DNA of 64,000 nt from positions 992,001 through 1,056,000 of the forward strand of contig BSYQ01000001.1 in assembly GCA_030272585.1 (NCBI GenBank), read 5' to 3'. Origin of the DNA: Bryopsis sp. KO-2023 (lineage: Eukaryota; Chlorophyta; Ulvophyceae; Bryopsidales; Bryopsidaceae). Positions 33,734-46,561 of the stretch are shown here, piece after piece; within the stretch, counting starts at the first letter, position 1; every line of letters starts with the position of its first letter. The notes beneath the pieces were generated by a model. The model saw nothing but the letters and a program-made list of their open reading frames with translations, searched no databases and was not told the DNA's origin. The translations under genes were made by a program, and so were the position numbers.

Positions 33734-35382
33734 CTATCGTGGTGGGGGCCTCCCACGGCCAGGCTCAGCATCCCACCCCCCTTGACCAGGGTAATCAGCA
33801 TATTCACCAGCCATCTCCTCCTTAACCAACCAATCATCGATTTTCTTGTTCCCCGGATTTCCCCCTCCGTTTCTAGACATTGGGCCTTGATTTGGACCGC
33901 GCCTTTCAAATTGTGGTGGTTCCGGTTGACTCATCGCTCTCCTTCTTGGGGGAGGGGGTGGAGCACCAGTCCTACGGAAGTCCGCTGTTTGCTGGCGACC
34001 ATATTCTGATGTTGAAGGCGAGTCCCTGGGTGAGGAGCCACGCGGTTGATTTCCGTACATCGAATAGTAAGCCTCCTGCTGCTTTCTACTCTCCTCCAGG
34101 ATTTTTTTGTATTCCTCTTGGAGCTCCGTTGGCACGGTGTCCATCGAATCCATTTCTGGAATGGGTTGGGACTCGTTGAAGAAGCTCAAAATCGAGCCAA
34201 ATTTTGCAAGGAAGGAATATTTCCCATTGGACACTCGCATCCACCTTGCCGAGCTCCTCAAGTATATGGTTGCCTCAGGGATGGCGATTCTTGAGATGTC
34301 CCTCACATCAAATGCTGATTGATCTAAGTAGCTCACTGGTAAACCAGGGAGCCCCAATTCATCGAACACCAGCTTCAATATTCTGCCAGTGTTTGGGTCG
34401 AATACGAAATCTCGAACTTTTCCCAGCAACTCCCCCGACTCCGTTTTAACGTCGAGTCCCGTGAGCACCGTGAGGCCGTCTCGGTTCATTCGCCCGTCTG
34501 GGCAATATTCTTGATCCGAGTGGATGAGAACGACATCCCCCACCTCACGCAAACTCTTGACGAATACACCACCTCGAACGCTGGCGCCAACCGGAGCAGT
34601 TGAGAAGGGAACTGAAACTCCGCCATCCACGATGTCGAACGCGGCCACCCACAATCGACGGGGGTCGACCCACGCTTCACCTATCGTTCCGAATTTTCGA
34701 CCCGACGTGCGAGTAATGAGCAGTTTGTTCTCGAGGTCGGACTTTCGCAACCCCTGAAAACGCCGAGGGGGCGGTGAGCGCGTTATCGCAGCTTTCTGCG
34801 GATTCCTGACTTCGATCGAGCGCTCATAGGGCACGCTTCCGTTGGTCGCCAACGCCCTGTTCATTGGCAACAACCCTGATTTCTGCATGTCGCGGAGTTG
34901 CTTTCGCGGGCCAAAACTGAAAGGAAAGAAATTATGTTACGATTTCATTTTGAATCATTCTCGCACGAGTCAATCATGAAGAACCCAAAACAATTTTTTT
35001 TAATCCTGCAGCCAAAACCAAACCAAACCTCTTCTCCTGCTGACTTCAACATGAGGACTCCTCATGTTGAATCGTCCTCAGTTCGCGACGCCCACCACCA
35101 GAATTTTCCAGCCTTGTTAGAGAGGAATCCACATGCGCTGCTTTCAGTATATCGATCGATCGGCGGTGGGGCAATATGTATTTCGGTGTCTCCCACTAAT
35201 CCAACTGTCGGCACGTACGGGATCAACCCGTCGGCCTCCAATACACACAGCTCAAATCGACGACGGTCCGCCACGCAAGGGAAATCAGCACCCAGCGAGC
35301 AGCAGTACTTCACCCAACCCCATTGAAATGACCGCGGCCAAGAAAGGCCCAGTTTCCCAGACTGTAACATCATCTCTCGCAA
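33734..35382 (-). CDS. PRC-barrel domain protein, probably plastid targeted
   Basis: Two exons: 35382 to about 35096 (or 35099) and 34916-33734, giving about 489 residues. Either exon-1 donor keeps phase. The first 95 residues lack domain similarity and are plausible as a transit peptide. Two PRC-barrel units follow: KLLITRTSGRKFGTIGEAWV with LWVAAFDI, and GLDVKTESGELLGKVRDFVFDPNTGRILKLVFDELG. The C-terminal third is Gln/Pro/Gly/Arg-rich and disordered. PRC-barrels occur in photosynthetic reaction-centre H subunits, RimM and cyanobacterial/plastid proteins; a thylakoid or RNA/ribosome-associated role is inferred. If exon 1 is not translated, translation from ATG 34888 would give 384 residues. 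It is divergent from the next gene. Confidence 0.7.
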
Positions 35383-35976
35383 ATTAATCCAAACGCCCCC
35401 CGACGTATGCCTTCAAACTCCCGCGCCGACCTCTATCCCAATCACGAAAAGGCCGCCGGGTTAGAGGCGGCGCCAGGGAGCCTCAGTGACCAGGGTAGCG
35501 ACACACTCCCCGAGCACACACGAATCTGGTGAGAACGCGGTGAAATATGGTGTCGGACGCGCGTATCGCAGCTCAAATGCTAATCTTTCTCACTGGGGAG
35601 GGGACTCTTGCTGCCCTCGTTGGGACACGTGTCGTTAGAGAGCCTCGCGCCCAGCCCTTGTGGTTTCCTGGCCTAGCATGGTGGTTCAGCGTCTAGGTTC
35701 TAGGAAATATGGGTCTTCCCGTGGTCGAGGGTATGTTCGGTGTCCTCCAGTTGGTGTATAGCCGCGGTTCTACGATGCTTCCACCTCGCGATCGACGTCG
35801 GGGTGAAATTTGTTTCAGTCGGTGTGAAAATTTCGAAGACGTTCCGCCCTCTGATCACGAGAGAGACGCGCGCCAATATCCCACATGTATTTGCTTCGCA
35901 ATCGTACTACTAAGAAAACGCGATGCTCCTATCGTTGGATTTTCACAGGGTTGGCGAATCTGCGCAGGTCTCTGCA

Positions 35977-38900
35977 ATGAACACCCGTCGCCACGACGAC
36001 TATTATGCAGGCTTGCCAGGGCCGGGCGTGTACTCGGCACCCTCGGGCAGGGTGATGGATGATCCTTTCTGCAATCCCTTTTACATGGGATCTCGCGCCC
36101 AGAAAGAAAATGACCGCGACGGTAAACAACGATGGCAAAGAGGGGAAAAAAAAAGTTATTGATGGAATCCAAACAATTATTGTAGGCCTCTCCCCTGAGC
36201 TGCTGCCTAGTGTCCGAAACTCAAACCCCTTCACCAGCAAAGCTGTCCTTGGGTTGGTGCATCCGGCACACCACTTTTAATTCAAACAAGTTATACCCCG
36301 TAAATCTTATTTCTGGGGGGGGGAGGGGTTGGATTTTTGCATTCTTAGATAATGCACAGTGTTGTTGCGGTACTGCGGTTGATCCGTTTCTTGTCGATCA
36401 TCTGTAGGGCAAAGGGAAGAAAGGAGCATGGATAGGAGGTATGGCCCAGTGGTGTACAACCAACCCACTGCGGTGAAGGATTCCCTGACCAACTCTTGGT
36501 TTGATTCCCGGAACAGCGCAGATGTCCCCCGATGCGACCCCTCCGACCGAATAGGCCTCGACACCACCAACATTGAAACGTACGATTCCATGGATGATCT
36601 GTATGATTTAGAATGTACTCAGCACAGTTTCGATGTCCCTCGAGCTGTACCTGCATTGCAAGTACGACATGGAGTGCCCCCCTTGATGCCAGAGGCTCCG
36701 ATGACCCCGGCTGCTACCAGGGAGGATTGGATGTGTGGTGATTCCTTGCATTTGCCCTGTGGCTCTCGGGAAAGGATAGTTATTCATGATATGGGGACGG
36801 TGGATGAAGGGGAATCGTACGGAGGCTCAGCCATGATGTCTCACCCCCCAGTGCCACCCCTGAGATACCCACGAGAAAGGGAGCTGCAGGACAGGGAGAG
36901 GTACCATGGCGAATCGTACGGACAGAGCTCAATGAGTGGAAACAGCAGGAGTTGGCAGAAGCAGAGCTTCCATGCGGAGTACGAAATGTTCGATAGGAGG
37001 AGGGACAATCTGAGCAAAGACAGCCGTAATTCGATGAGCTTTGTGGGGTCGCTTGCGAGAGTGTGGTCCGTGAATCCCAACCAAAAGGGCAGCAAGGCTT
37101 ATCATCTCACTGAGGTGGGAAATTCGGAGGCGGGCTCAGCTCTCTGCCCTTGGGAGAATGAGGTTTCGGACTTGGGGTCGGTTTCTGGTGTGATGTCCAG
37201 GGAGGTTTCTGGTGCCCTGGATTCTGTAATCATCGACTCCACTGTTCTGGACAGCACGGACTACATCGGGAGCGATTTGAATGTGTGCTCCACTTTCCGG
37301 AGTATTGCTGAGGATGTCGAAACCGAGGACCGGTTCATGGCCAGCGTTCGACAGGCTTTGAGAAATGCGCAATCAGAGAGGTTCGCCGGGCAGCGAAAAA
37401 TTACATCCAAGCCATCCTGAAAATGTCTGCAGCAAACCTCCAATGATAACAGAATGTGCTTCGGGCCTTCCATTCCCTTGCTATTGATTGGTTTTGTTGG
37501 CAACCTACAGTTTCAGATTGGTGGACGTGTGTGTGTGTGTTCATGGTTGTTTTGGACGGTTTGTAGGAGACGTGGAAGCAACACAACCATGGACAATTCA
37601 CGGCAATCCTGGGGAGGACCACCCCCACAAGTAAGAAGCCTTCGAGAAACACACATGTCTTCAGAGAATAACAGAAGCTTGGTACCGAGAATGCAGTTGC
37701 CCCCCACTGCCCCCAGACGATTTCCCCTTCCGATTCCATGCAGCTCCGCTGCTGAACAGCACAAGGATGCATCTCGTCTACCTACTCTCGTCGCCAAACT
37801 CGGGCGATCGCTGAGTTTGAAAGGCCGGAAGTCGAAATCGCCGAAAGTCCCCGAGAAAAAGAATAAACCATTCAGGGGGCTTCGGAAGGCTTTCTCGAAG
37901 GCGTCCAGGGCTCTTTCGGGGAAGAAGACTGAGCAGGAAAGTCAAAGAAGGCCGACTCACACCGCTCATCATGTGCTGGAGCCGCCTCCAAGAATGATTC
38001 CTTTGCCTTCAAGGGAGCCCTACCACGTGTCTAGAATTCAATCCACTTGGGGAAGCTGGCGAGGAAACATGCCTGAGCCAGGTGATACTCATTCATAACA
38101 TTTTTCCCCAAGAAACAAACAGCGTTTTCCTCTGCCACTGGCCATTCCCAGTTTCCAACCACTCCTGTGGCTGCTTTTTCAATATCTGGGGAACCCATAT
38201 CTGAAGAGGTTCTGAGAATATATTTTTTGGGGGGATAGGTGCTGAAGACGGTCCTCTCACAGGTCGAAGCTTGACGTCAACGTTTCAAAATCTGACCGAG
38301 GTCGGCAGGAACCCTCTGCATTCCAGAAACATGTACCAAGAGCCCCAGCACTCGCACGCTTTTGTCAGCACCATCTCCATGGAGCCTCCCAATTTTCATG
38401 ATGTCTACGAAGGAGTGGAAAATCATGACGCAAGGGATGTGGAGCCGGATTATAATGTGTATATCGACCCTTACGGTCTGTTTGAAAGAGCAAGGGCTGA
38501 TCTGGTACCAGCAGCAATTCCCACTGAGGTTGAGGCCATGGAGGGATTCTGGGTGATGGACAAGAGCAAGAGTGACAGTGTGGATAAAATGTGCGAGGTT
38601 TTGGAGTTCAACCACGTCATGTGCAAATTCTGGAAGACGGTTTCGTCGATTGAGGTGGGGCTTTCGGTGCTGGTCGATCCACTTTTCTGAGAGTATACAT
38701 TCAGCCATACTTCAAATTTCTTGCCTGTTTGAATGCATGGAAGTGGAGGCTGGAAATTTTGTTTAGCTATGTGAATGAGTGATGTGCGCCCTCCACCGAC
38801 ACTATGGCAAGAATCATCCAACGTCCCTAGCCTGGATTCAAACTTTATCACTAAGTTTTTTTAAAAGAAAAAAACGTGTGGCATCCGTTGATGTGTGTGC

Positions 38901-39435
38901 ATGTCTGACATGTAGATCAAGGTTCTGAATGGCCGCTTCAGAACTATCATGAGGGTGCCTGGAGTCCACGAGAAAGTTGAGGAGGTCCCACTGAATGGAG
39001 AAGAAATATACGTTCCCCGAAGTGATTTGGCCAATGGCAAAATGAACCTCAGTGCCTCCCTTCCAACCCGTGGCTTCCTCACTTTGTAAGCTGAGACGTC
39101 CAATTCAGACAAAAATATCCCTCCTAACATTCATGAAAAAGCTCATTTTACCAATGTTTTAAATAAAGGTTGAAAACCCCATGCAGTATGTTCAGTGGTT
39201 GGGATGACCTCAGCAGGGCTGTTTCTGGTATGGTTTTTAAATCTTGATTAAAAAAAAAGGTGTAATATTGGTTTGTGTATTTTTTTTAGCGCAACTTGGC
39301 CAAACCCGAGGGCAGGTTGCCGTGAAGAGCATTACCGAATGGAGGATAACAATCAGGGCTTGTGCATTGACATGCATTTTGAACGCAGGAGTGGGAGGGC
39401 ATGCACTGTCAAGTAGGGAAAGGAAAGCATGCTGA
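35977..39435 (+). CDS. Unrecognised 801-residue protein with basic region and possible lipocalin-like C-terminus
   Basis: Seven exons join in phase: 35977-36121, 36408-37380, 37567-38081, 38239-38654, 38916-39085, 39187-39227 and 39290-39435. All introns have GT/AG ends. I do not recognise the protein. Residues 1-550 are polar and low in hydrophobic residues (Ser, Asp, Arg, Pro, Met), probably disordered. A strongly basic patch (KLGRSLSLKGRKSKSPKV through RKAFSKASRALSGKK) lies near residues 440-490. The C-terminal 180 residues look folded: EGFWVMDKSKSDSVDKMCEVL, GRFRTIMRVPGVHEKVEEVP, then FSGWDDLSRAVSAQL...QVAVKSITEW. The GxW start and paired strands recall calycin/lipocalin-type barrels; this is a weak resemblance. 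The weakest joins are exons 5-7; reading through exon 5 instead would stop at 39089 (740 residues). The start is the first ATG in the first exon's frame. Confidence 0.6.
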
Positions 39436-42400
39436 TGTGGTGTTGTTTTGTCGCTTTTTCTTTCTTTGCACATTGTCGAGTTTCCTTGCCCAAAAGACTA
39501 AAGGAAGTAGCTGACTTTAAAACCATATACGAAAAAGATTAAGAATTTTTGTGTGCTGTTTATCCTCCAATAAGTTATTTGGAATCGAAGGGACAATATG
39601 GTGATGCTGCTGTGTGTCTTTTTTATGTTGAATTAAAATAAATACCTGGATAGATTGGGGGGGGGGGAGGAATTGGCGTCTGGGGGTGATTTTCTGGTGG
39701 TGGGTTGGTGATATTTATGTGTAAATTGCAGGTGGTGCTTCAAGAGGTCCAAGTGAATTTGTTTTTTGATTGGTGCGCTTATCATTATTTTGGGGACAGA
39801 GCACTGGAGAGGAATGCATTGTTTTTGGTTGGGTTTTGCGAGAGAGAGGGGGGGGGGGGGGTGTCAATCTGGGTTAGCCAACACACTATATATGTTTCCC
39901 AGACATTTCGGTACAATGTGCATTTGTTTCGATGTCTTTTTACTTTTCGAAAAAGAACAAGGGAAGTCCAGGCAATGATATATACATATATTTTTTTTCT
40001 CTGAACATTTTCAAATAGGTGCATCTTCAAGAGAGTAATGAAAGAGGGATGAAAAAAAATAGAAAAAAAAAATGGAATTGGAAAAGTAGGGATGGTATCA
40101 GCAAGCCAACGTCCTTTTTCTTTTCCTTTTTTTCAACTTTTTATTTCCCAACTTGTTTTTTTTTCTGACTTGTTTTTTTGGGCTCTCCTGCTGTTGTATC
40201 TATATTTGGTTCGATTTGGACACCTGGTGTATCTCTTTCGATGGAAATAAAATGGAAGGAATTTTATCAATACATTTTGATGCAAAATGCTGTGGTATAA
40301 TTTGGTGAAAGTGCAAAAAAAAAAAAATAGCGAAGAAGAGTGAGAAAAGAGTGAGAAATGAAAAAGACAGGGAAATGTACTTTGCCCTTTCACGAAAAAA
40401 TAAAAAATTTGATTCCCGGCTTAAAAAAAAAAACAGCTCAAAAAAAGGGGGAAAAAGAAGAAAACAGCGAAAAAAGCAAAAAAAAAAAAATGTTAAATCT
40501 GGGACAGGATGTTTGTATATGAAATTCGTTGTTGGGACGCTGGCAAATCGGTTTTCCTCTTGCTTTTTTTTTTGAAATGTTTTCTTAGCCCATGAATAAA
40601 GAATGTAGATAATACGGGCTAAGCGAGTAGGAGGGGAATCTTTCTTTCTTTTTTTTTTTTTGCCATATGGTTGAACTGGGGCCTAAGAGGGAGATTTGTA
40701 GATATGGAAAGGAAAATTGGGTACTGCAATGATGTTTGGCAGGGAAAAAACGAGTGAGGTTAATTGGATTCATAGTGAGAACGGAAAATTTCAAAAAAAA
40801 AAAGGGAAGTTCAAAAAAGGGGGGGTGGAGGGGGTCACCTCCCCTGCTTTCTTTTTTTTTTCTTCGTTCTTTTTCGATCAATTTTAGCCCACCATTGTTC
40901 TCAGCCCTGATGTTTTAGAAAGCTGTCGAAAAAATATCACGCACTACTCTGATGCATATTTCTCCTTTTGGGATTGCCAAGGGTTTGGCACATTATATAT
41001 ATACATATATATCAACGTACACTCGTGAGTTTCGATTTCTGTGGGTCTTACAAAGGAAAAAGACGTTTTTTGGTTTTTTTTCAAGGTTTTATTTTGGATG
41101 CTGCGTACTTTTATATCCGACAGAGGAAGTTTTGTTGTGCTGACCTTGAGAGAGGGAAGAAAAAGAAGAAAAATTGAACCAAAAAGGTTCTTTTTGCAGT
41201 TTTTTGGGGGAGGCCTTTCTCTCACAGTGTTGGCCAGGGGGTTGTTCAGTTCAAAAGGGAAGGAGTTCATTGGGCGAGATAAGGAAAAAAAAGCAAAAAA
41301 AGTTACAATATCCAAAAATGTAAAAGAATGCTAACTGATATCGCGCTGGTTTTATTTTTCTTTATTTTTTTCTTATGATCGAACTGTTTGTGATATCGGG
41401 GGGTATTGACCAAGGAATGCCATTCAATCTCGGAAAGGCAAAAAAAAAATATTGTTTAAAAGGGGGGAAGAAAAAGGAAAAAAAAAATTGAAGTTGTGTT
41501 ATACATCACAAGCACAGACCTGGGAAATCATCTAAAGAGGGTTATGTTGAATAACACAGAAGGTTACTAAGGACATGGGAGTTTCCAAACCAAAAAAGAA
41601 AAAAAAAAGAAAAATATTAATTAATATTAATATTTGTGCAACGATTTGTTGGTGTGGTGTGACAACACAGAAAAAAAATAGCAAAAAAAAAAAATCACAA
41701 AAAAAAAAGACATTTCTCGCGATTGGGGGAAAGACGAAGTTAATAAGACTGTGCAAGACGGTGGAAGATTTTTTTCTTTTTTTTTTTTTGATTTTGTGGG
41801 GGGAATATTCAAGCAACGGAAAGAAAAAAAAAACATAAAGCACATACACAGAAGGTCGAAAGAAAAAAAGAAATTTGAAAAAGAAGGGCTTTCTGTATCC
41901 CTTTTTTTCCTTGGGGGGGTTGGGGCAAACGTCATTGGTATTGTTTGGCCAAGTCGCATCATTTCATTTTTTTTTGGCTGTGTGTATGATTTATGGTTTA
42001 CCTTGTTTGAATTCGAGAGGTATGGGCTGGACTTTGAAAATCAGAACTTCGTCCTCTGCATATCGTAAGGGAAATCGAAGTCGTATTCCTTGCAAATGTA
42101 GGGGTAGGCAATTCGAAGATTTGAAATAAATTCAGTGAGAAGCTGTAGTTGTGCAAGCAAATTGATGGGTTGCACTACAGGGGATAACAACGTGGGATTG
42201 TTTCTTCAGTGCAACCAGGAAAATGTATTGTGGAGGTGTTAAATTTCTGTTTGGTTTTTCTGATATCGTGTTGATCTCTCTGCTGTGTCTGGCTGGGATG
42301 GCAAGACGAGAATCTATGTGTCTATCTATGTGTTTTGTGTTTTCCCAAAGAAATCGACTTTCAATCTACTTTTGATGCTGAGAATATCGAATTTGTATGC

Positions 42401-43193
42401 GGTAAAACAGAGGGTCCAAAACTTTTCACAGACTGAATATTCGTCCCACATCTTGCTTCTTATCCTTCTGATCGTTTTCCAACATTCGTTGGCTCCACCA
42501 CATACCCCAGCTACGAGTATCCACCACTCAAACTCGGCTAACAGCAACCACACAGAGTGTCATCGTCCCCTGTCCCCTTATTGCACGTTAAGCTTAAGCC
42601 ACCTCAACTCATTGCACTAAGCTTAAGCTTTCACCACCTCAACTATTACAAAACTCCAGCTGCTGCATGGAGTGCCAAAAAAACAAGCAGACACTGTGAG
42701 TACATGACACTGGCAATGATTGTCCCTTGTTTTTTCACTTTACAGAGCATCCAGAATACAAGAACTTTTCCAAAACTCTTCCGTAATTGCAATCAGGCTT
42801 CTGCCTAGTCCAGTCCAGTCCAGTCCAGTCCAGCACATAGCCTGTGGGATTCTGACTAGCGTATTCCAAGAAAAGGGGGGAAAAAATAGGGAAAAAACAA
42901 TTCTGGATGAGTTCTTCCACTCAAGAGGTATTACAATCAAGCACAACCGTTAACTTTCCCTTCCAGGCCAATGTACATCCAAGACCCACCTTTTTACACA
43001 ACCTACTCTGCAACCCTCATTCACCGGAAGTGAATTCAACAAACCAACCGAAAAAAGCAACCCTTCTGGCATCATGATTTTTCTCGCATCATTTCGTACA
43101 GTCCACCCCCAAAAAAACACTCTCACTCTACTGTACAACTGGGGCAATAGAAAAAAAGGGCACTATCGCAAGGCAAGCGCCCGTGGAGAAGCC
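39436..43193. other. Low-complexity gene-poor interval
   Basis: About 3.7 kb dominated by poly-A, poly-T and poly-G runs, with A-rich stretches often ending in GGGG. No frame shows family similarity or a supportable splice pattern. It lies between the 3' ends of two converging genes, so no promoter is required. A local direct repeat with TTAAGCTTAAGC occurs near 42588-42632. Confidence 0.55.
42806..42833. repeat. (CAGTC)n short tandem repeat
   Basis: Five copies of the pentamer CAGTC/AGTCC. No function is seen. Confidence 0.9.
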
Positions 43194-46010
43194 TTAACTT
43201 CCAAGTTCGCTGAGTCTACGATCGAAATCGTCCGCCTCGAATTGGCTGGTGTCTTTTTTCGATGAAAATACCATGTCTTTATCTGAAAGAACTCGGCTTT
43301 TGCTCTCCTGGCGTGCCGACGACATCTTTTCCCGAACCTCGTCTGTTGGAAATTTCAGGAGAGTGGCGGCTTGCTCTCGGGCTTCATTTCTTTCCAGGAT
43401 TTTGTTGTTGCGCAGATAGTTAAGGAAGAGCCTGTGTCGACATGCAGCTTTCTCTTTCAGGCACATCCCGTAAAAACCAAAACAACGCCAGGATAACGCC
43501 AGAAATTCAAGAAATAGGGAGATCCCATCATTTCAACCCTCCAAAACTGCATTGAAAGGAATTGGTTGTGCATCATAAAACCCAAGAGTTCAAACCACCC
43601 CCAACAAACGAGAAAAACATCTTGTCCTGACGACTTGAAAAATCTCTATTGGGTCGTTGATTTAATACCCCACACGCATGCACTCACCTTACTAGAGGGA
43701 TCGCAACAAACGACCATGCATAAACCTTGAGACCCACCAAACCAGGGGCTAGCTGTGCAAGCTCCGGTGTTTCTGCCAACAGGTTTCCAAGGATTTGAAC
43801 TCCAACAACGTTCGCGACAGCCAGCAACCCCACCAACACTTGTTGCGTCTTCTTAGCAATGGTCAGTTTCCATGGCCTCTCTTGGACGTACGGTTGAGCT
43901 GGTGGCAAGGTCGCTCGCTGGTGAAACAAAATCCACACAAGAAAACGAGTCAGGAAAGCTATGCTTCCATCCAAATCATGTTCCGCCAACAGCATCATCA
44001 ACATGACAACGGAGCAGCTCTTTGATAAAGTTTTTGCTTTTTTCTACAGCTTTTCTTTGTTAAAATTCTCTCTAATTTCAGGCACCTTGGTTGCTGATTG
44101 CTGGAACTTTGGGAAGACGTACAATAGGTTGCCTTTGGAGTCGACATCGGGCTCTCCTCCAAATCGAACGAGCACCGGCAACATGTACCCTTCATCAGGG
44201 TAAAGGCCGGCATCCATATCGTACACATTGTTGGATTTGGGTGGGTCTAGATATGGTGCCAGCTCCTCCCCCACCACGACACCTCCCCTGGACTGAGACA
44301 ACAAGGCAATTCGTCATGGAAGTACTGTGTAAAAAAACCCATTGTGAATAAAGGCAGATGTCAGCGGTTTGAGTCTACTAATCAATTCTAGCAAAAAAAA
44401 ATATTACTTAACTTTTCTCGACGAATCTGGGTGCTTGTTTTGATTTTTTTTTTGCTTCGATTTAAGAGCGGATTTAGCTGGGAGGGTAAGCGAAACTTGG
44501 AATTGCTCTTGAACAACATTCATCGAAGAAAGACGAAAAAAGGGCAAAGATGGAAAGGAAGATTGCATGATTTTGCTCACCTGAATGTACTTTCCAATCA
44601 GATTCCATCGTTCTTCCTCGAATTCGCTGTTGGGATTGCCATCTCCGAAAACAACAGAATAAACTGCTTGCATGAAGCCCATTTCCCCTGGTTTGAGTGT
44701 TGGCGGCGGCTGAGAAAAATAGTACCACCATCGAAATGCATCCAGTAGATCGAAAGCCATGTAAGACATGCCCCTTCCACCCCTGGAAAAAAAAAGGAAA
44801 TATATATTGGTTCGAAAAGGTCGACAAAGAGTCGAGATTGACTCTCAAACTCCACTGGAAATTTTTCCACATACCCAACAAAAATTCAAAGAAAACAAAA
44901 CAAAACGAACCCTTCTTGCACGAAGCTGCCATAACCTAACACACGATAAGCTAAAAACACCATACATAACTTTGTTTTGTTAGAGGAAATCCCCCCAAAA
45001 AAACAGGCCTTGCCAAGTTTGATTCAAAGAAAATATTCCCACACGCTTACCCTGAGTTTCTCTCATCTCTGTTGTTGGATGAGCTCATGATCGCAAAAAT
45101 TGCAAGCCACACCGAAACGACCGTCAAAACAAACCCCAATCCAAATGCTGAGCGGGCCACGGAGCCAGCTATTTCCCTGAATCTCTTCAGCGCAGGTTCC
45201 CATCGCATTACAATCGATTTCGTCAAAATTGCATTCCTAAATCCACGGGAAAATATGTACACGACCTCCCCTTCTTCCGAAACCTACATCCACAGATACA
45301 AAATGATTTCTTTTCTTAAAGAAACAGAGGGCATTCTCTGTGGGGGAAAAGGCCTCTTTGCACGGAGTTCAACTCCCATTTCAAGGAGTTCATCACATAT
45401 CAAGCCTTGGATTCCACAGGTCTGACTTGTGTCGAAGCTTTTCTTTCGCTTTTGGCGGACCCTCCCCCACACACATAATGCCTGTAACCTTTCCCACACC
45501 CAAATGATTTTGCCCATTGGATTCTTTTTGTCAGGTCACCTCTAGGGCTCCTGATGAATCAGCTGCCAGTGCTTTCAACGCTTCCTCAGCTTTAAACAGA
45601 GACACCCCAGCCCGGCCAGCGACATCCCCCACAGTAACTCTATTTCCCAAACCCTCCACCGCCGATGTCACTTTCTCCCTCAACCCGGAATCCAGCCTCG
45701 TGCTCTGGAGCTTCTTCTCGGATTTGAACGACTCCATTAAATTGGGTTTCGATCCTTTATCATCACCGGACGAAGCATAGCAAACAGTGGGGGGCCCAGT
45801 CAATGGGGGCCTTTGGCAAACACCCTGTGATCCCAGGAAAGGGAGTTCGACATGCAGACTCGACCTCTTTTTGGAAGGTTTTTTCACACGAATGGAGCGG
45901 CTTGCGATATGTCGACTTCGGTGGTCACAGAGATTGATCCTCCTTCGGCAGCCTGGCCTCGGTTGACCAAAAACTGGGGAATTCGATGAAGAACATATTG
46001 AACAATCCAT
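43194..46010 (-). CDS. Chloroplast protein of the At5g03900 family
   Basis: Six exons join in phase: 46010-45540, 45283-45051, 44782-44581, 44292-44086, 43917-43688 and 43431-43194, giving 526 residues. The first 80 residues are Ser/Arg-rich, as in a chloroplast transit peptide. RVTVGDVAGRAGVSLFKAEEALKALAAD resembles the winged-helix-like N-terminal block of Arabidopsis At5g03900. Later come a membrane segment (LGFVLTVVSVWLAIFAIM), AVYSVVFGDGNPNSEFEEERW, SRGGVVVGEELAPYLD, MLPVLVRFGGEPDVDSKGNL, a second membrane segment (VLVGLLAVANVVGVQIL), and the end block LNYLRNNKILERNEAR...SARQES. The family is annotated as iron-sulphur-cluster related but its function is unproven. For exon 6 the site CACAG at 43432 was chosen because it restores IPLVRLFLNYLRNN. 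An in-frame ATG at 46046 would add 12 residues. Confidence 0.88.
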
Positions 46011-46561
46011 GACCTTTTGGTGAGGAGAAAATCTGCAGAAAAACACAAGGGAATTTAAATAGAAGGAAAAAAAAAAACAAAAGAATAGAACTTTTCTTTC
46101 AAGTTAGAAAAGCACAACATATGAACGGACGCTTGACGACTGTTTTAGAATCCTTGTTCGCAGGGGTTTTAACACATAATCGTGATCCGCCTGGATCAAC
46201 CCCAGCACTTACTGAAAAAAAATAAGACGCGCTGGTTGGGACCATAAACCGTTGTGGTGGAGGGTAAGGCGAAAGTTATTCCCAAACACAAGGGGGTCAG
46301 AAGGTGGATTTCAGTTCTCGATACTTACGAGTCTTACGAGTCTTCACTCCGCTGTATTTCAACGGGTTTTTTAGTCGAAGAGGAAACAACAGGGTCGAAA
46401 AACAGCAACGGCCAGCAGAGAAGGCGTAGCTTCCCTTTGCCCCATCCAATCTTCGCTCTGACAACATCGTTGCGTTCGTTTCGTAATACTCGAAACACGT
46501 GGCGCCGACGGGGCTGAAAACTCTGCTTTGACGTTCTCGTTCGAAAAGTTGCCAATCCAGG

